Assembly: GCA_037043015.1 (NCBI GenBank)
Contig: CM073321.1
Span: forward strand, 40,940,420 to 41,004,419
Source of the DNA: Bryum argenteum
Taxonomy: Eukaryota > Streptophyta > Bryopsida > Bryales > Bryaceae
Direction: 5' to 3'
Length of the DNA stretch: 64,000 bases
Numbering within the stretch: position 1 is the first letter of the stretch; the number at the start of each line of letters is the position of its first letter. The position numbers and the translations under genes are program-made. Shown here one piece after another: positions 60,309-64,000 of the stretch. The notes under the pieces were generated by a model. The model saw only the letters and a list, made by a program, of their open reading frames with translations. It was not told the origin of the DNA and searched no databases.

Positions 60309-61290
60309 TCAATAAGAATATCTTGAACACAAAGGTAGCTCCGTCGCTTTGTAATCTTGAAGCCTCGTTAACGCCTCATCGCCACTACATAGGTAACCTT
60401 TGATGAACATCTTGAAATCTGGAACTTCCTCAATCAAGTGAGGAATAACCGGCTTATCCTTAGTGTCCACAAAGGATCTCATGAGAAGGAGAACGGTAGG
60501 GTAGTTGTTGCTCTTAAGGTTATTCGTCAATGGCTAAAGTAGAGCATCAATATCCTCATCAATGTGACCCACAATTAGAAAGTTTAAGTAATTTTTTAAA
60601 AAAACTCCCTTCCAAACGAGCAGTGAAAAGAATGCAAAAACAAACTAATTCCTACTATCCCCCTAAGCATTATCAAGCTGCATGTGCAGTACCGGAGGAA
60701 GAGTCTTAGCAGAGATTGGTGCCTTTGGGAGAAGACCAAGCAAATCCATGCACATCTCTGCACCATACAAAATAGCCTCAGAGAGATGGCTACTTCTACC
60801 ACCCGTAAACAATTGCTTGGAAGAGCGATCAAACAATATTCCAAATCTTGTAGCAATTAAGCAAATGAATCGATAATATAATTAGAATATGTCAGATATA
60901 TATGGAGGCTGTAATATGCATGTCGTACATTGCCGCGTCTATGAGCAATCATGCCTGTGATAGAAATTGGCAATTTTATAAAGGAATCGCTTGATTTGCT
61001 CTACTGTAAGAATTGCGGAGAGGTTGTCCTAGAATGATTCATTTTGTCATGAATATTGCACAAAGATGATTATGGCCTTGCCTTTTACTCTAAACGGTTG
61101 CTATGGTAGAGACGTATGCGCCATTCAAGATGTGTTATGACATTTAAATTTCGCATCTTAAAGAGTCCATGCGCAAATGCCTAGAATATTGGATCCTCAA
61201 AGTTATTTGATTTTATCACATTCTCCACAACAAGCAAATGTGTCACCTTTTGGCTTGGTGTTTTACCTTTAGTATCAGTCCTGTCTTACT
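60309..61290 (-). pseudogene. Decayed DUF7869-type relic
   Basis: The minus strand can be read, with several stops, as YS-QNESF-DNLSAI near 61050, then LLPKAPISAKTLPPVLHMQL, DNA-GDSRN-FVFAFFSLLV, NFLIVGHIDEDIDA and LMRSFVDTKDKPVIPHLIEE, finishing EVPDFKMFIKGYL. These follow the order of the intact gene at 31353-35199: FLQLDNFAKDNKNRFVMAFC, VGFLIVGHTHEDIDA, then LMKAFMDSQKTVAFISEFVQ. The key THED block has lost the His-Glu order (HIDED). Nonsense changes and at least one frameshift are present. The Met-started frame 60530-60309 holds the C-terminal part. None of the 19-bp palindromes accompany it, so it belongs to an older or different element. Confidence 0.65.
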
Positions 61291-64000
61291 CTACTTAGAG
61301 ACAAATGTGATATAGGAGGAACACCATGAACGGCATTGATGGCATTCACTTCTGGTAAATTGTCCCTCCAACGGTACAAAGAGGGCAAGCATTTGGACAC
61401 TACCTTCTTGCCCGTATTAATTAGTCCTCGTTTGATGAACCATGAGATTAGTAACATTTTCTCAATGGTTTGAAGGAAAGCAGTGGCTTGCAATGTCTGG
61501 ATAAAAGGTTTCTTGGAACCTTAATTTCCATGGTCCTTTGCTTGTGCCCTGTCTTGATAACCACGCCTCGAACAAAAAAATGTGGCCCGTGACACACCCG
61601 TAATCAAGTGCCAGGCTACACAACACACCTCAACACCTTCCAACTTTATCATATCATTTCAGTCCGCATGTTTGTGGACTTGGCCATGAATATCAAGTAG
61701 GCAATATTTTCTGAAAAAGACATTGCCACGAACGTTGAATTGGAACCACATCTTTGATTTTGCCTCGAGGGAAGGGTTGCACAGAATTCTTTGGACAACA
61801 TGTCATTGTAGCAACAAAGTTTGTGGACTTTCATGTAAGAAAGTAATACTACTACAATGGTGAATCCGGAGGACGTCTTTGACGGGTGGTGTTGTACTAA
61901 CTTACGCCATTCTGAGCTAGTTGACCGCACGCCTTGGTAGCAGCATTGATGATGACACGGTGGTCATGGTTGTAAAGGCTTGCACCGTTGGGAAATACAC
62001 GTGTGATTAGCTATGTACACAAAGAATAGATCCAACCAAAGGGAAACTCTGTTTCTACTAAGAACTTTACACTTTGAACGCAGACAAATTCAGATCTAAG
62101 AGGCCGCCGACCAATCTCTGGAACAACGTAAGAGTCAACCAATTGACATACGACATGCAAAACTTTGAATGAAACAGCGTGGCGTATTAAAATTAACCCC
62201 GAATCGTGGATAAATGACAAAAAAACAGAATTTATAATCACGAGTGGATCGCGTGTATTATTCGTTGGTTGTGTATAGTGAGTAGTATAGATGATAGATG
62301 ATATAGTATTGATTGGATAATTATCTCCACGCTGGGGATACTCACTAAACAATATTATTCGGTTGACTATCCAGGACTTGGAATGAATGACCATAACCAA
62401 GGCAAATGAACATGAATCCACGTCATAAAACAAATAGGCCAAGAGAAGTTTATTAGCAAACAGACTCTCGACGATACAAGAAATGTTGAAGCGCCGAGCG
62501 TCGGACATGCAATCATGATCCAATAAGAGGAAACCATGCAAGAGTTGGGGAAACTTATCCTCATATCAATTAGAGTGAAACCCTAAAAATATAATGTGCA
62601 TATATCCAGCCCGGAGATCATACTAAAAGTTTATAGGAAAGGTAAAATTATTTCCGGCCTGGCGATAACTACCTTAACAGAGGTAGGTATAGAATATCCT
62701 CGACAAAGTGATGATGATCGTTGCATAGGACTGTGAATTTATTCCCGACCAGGGGATAATATTCAATGACGTCAAACGTGCATAAATTATCCTTGAGTCA
62801 TAGATAATCATTCAATGAAGGGAACACAAATCCCACGCAGAGATAAGACTTAATCACAACTAACAGAAACAAAATATCCCCGACCCAGGCACAATGTGCA
62901 TATATTAATAGTAAGTGCTGAAATGCTATAGAATTGTGTCTTGCACTCACTATACGAACCACGCTCACCTGTGCTTTATTGACTCGGAGAGGAAGAAGTT
63001 GAGCTCGCAACCAATGAAACGACACATATCATTAAGTAGCTAACACAATAATCGGTGAAAACATGAAGAGCAACTGTGAAATTCTTTCTAACTAATACAA
63101 TCTGCGTTTTCTTTATAATCTTGAAACCGTTATATAAACAACTACATTGGACATGGGCATCGACAACTCAATGGCTACCTTGAGAGGGTATTGTAGACGC
63201 ATCATATCGTGAGAAAAGCCCACAAGTTTTGTCGCAACATGAATTTAGACGTCATGGACTACAAAATTTGATTCCACTTTTTGGAACTTGTTTTTTGAGA
63301 GTATTTGGTCACTAACACTTTTTGGCGGAAAATTTATTTTGGCGCGAAACCCATTCATATCTACGCATTTTATATTTTCGGAAGAACTCTGTCTTAAGTT
63401 TGTTTCAGAATATTTATCGTTCCATACATAAGCATAACTAGCGGAAAAAGAAGACAAACTTGTATTCATGCATATGATGTATAGTGCATTTGTAGCGTAC
63501 AACTTGAGTAAGGTGTCCTTTCATTGCTACGAGGATGGCAAGCATTTCGAAACTAACTTTTCTCCCTATTGCTTATGGAATAAAATAAAATAATTATAAT
63601 GTAAGTGATTGTGTACTTTGAAGTAAGTTGATTTGTTCTATCTATTTTTTTGCGGAAAAATAAGACATGTACCAACTTTATAGGTAGAAGTTTTTGAAAA
63701 TTATTTATCTCAATGATATTCATAGCCAAGTTTTTTTAGCAAGGAATTGTGATAATGATATATCGGTCCAAAAACAGGAACTCAAGGAATATCATACAAT
63801 CCTCCACATAACAGTGAAATCATAGTAAAATATTGGATCCTACATAAGATGTAAAACAAAAGAGAAACTAGAGTCACTCAGAACAATTCATTGGTATAAC
63901 TTTATCTATGCACAATCAATGGAATCAAATATTTGGTATATTTGTTATAAAAAATACAAAAATCGAACAAAAACATAGAATAAACTTAGCAAAATTAAAA
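61291..64000. other. AT-rich DNA, possible upstream relic, no supported gene
   Basis: Minus-strand frames at 61275-61493, 61649-61930 and 62011-62541 may be further decayed parts of the DUF7869-type relic, but I could not match them. From 62600 onward nothing is seen. Confidence 0.35.

Overview
The window looks like nuclear DNA of a streptophyte: a charophyte alga (a large repeat-rich genome such as Chara is my best guess) or an early land plant. The grounds are GT-AG introns, a (CCCTAAA)n plant-type telomere repeat, a DUF1218 membrane protein, a plant-type NT-C2 protein and plant SUVR-like and kinesin-7 sequences. The species is an inference; nothing in the sequence names it. Most of the window is mobile or decayed DNA. 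Only two ordinary host genes look intact: a DUF1218 gene (26190-27132, minus) and an NT-C2 (EEIG1/EHBP1-type) gene (51061-53958, minus).

Left block (1102-16083). This is a roughly 15-kb element with CACTA-like ends: imperfect inverted termini of about 31 bp, TAG on both sides, and mirror-image subterminal clusters of TTGAAACAACAT. Inside are three decayed genes. One is a transposase-like gene (2492-7107, plus) with D/D/E-like blocks. One is a six-exon gene (8159-12740, minus) that joins an unknown N-terminal region and a RING-like zinc finger to an SUVR-type pre-SET/SET/post-SET histone methyltransferase. The third is a truncated kinesin-7 fragment (13621-15830, minus). The first two are broken almost only by nonsense codons, not frameshifts. 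A separate MULE-like transposase pseudogene (16098-19723, plus) abuts the right end.

Middle (20.2-30 kb). A 1.9-kb purine-strand minisatellite is followed by gag-like relics, diverged non-coding repeats and the DUF1218 gene.

Central element (30080-45555). This is the most striking part. A 15.5-kb unit has 26-bp terminal inverted repeats with one mismatch and a 4-bp target duplication, ATTG. It contains at least 37 full copies of a 19-bp perfect or near-perfect palindrome (type TATCGGCTGGCAGCCGATA), and I found none outside the element. It carries an intact two-exon DUF7869-type gene (31353-35199, minus). Divergent from that is a five-exon gene (38506-43698, plus) that appears to join a ParB-like box, an N6/N4-DNA-methylase-like end and an FCP1/NIF-type HAD phosphatase. 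A second, catalytically dead phosphatase-like copy follows at 44290-44975. I propose this as a new family of large plant DNA transposons.

Right part (46-64 kb). This holds a decayed hAT transposase (46818-48985, minus), the NT-C2 gene, minisatellites, a tandem micron-like repeat, a fold-back inverted repeat, and long AT-rich DNA with one decayed relative of the DUF7869 gene (60.3-61.3 kb, minus).
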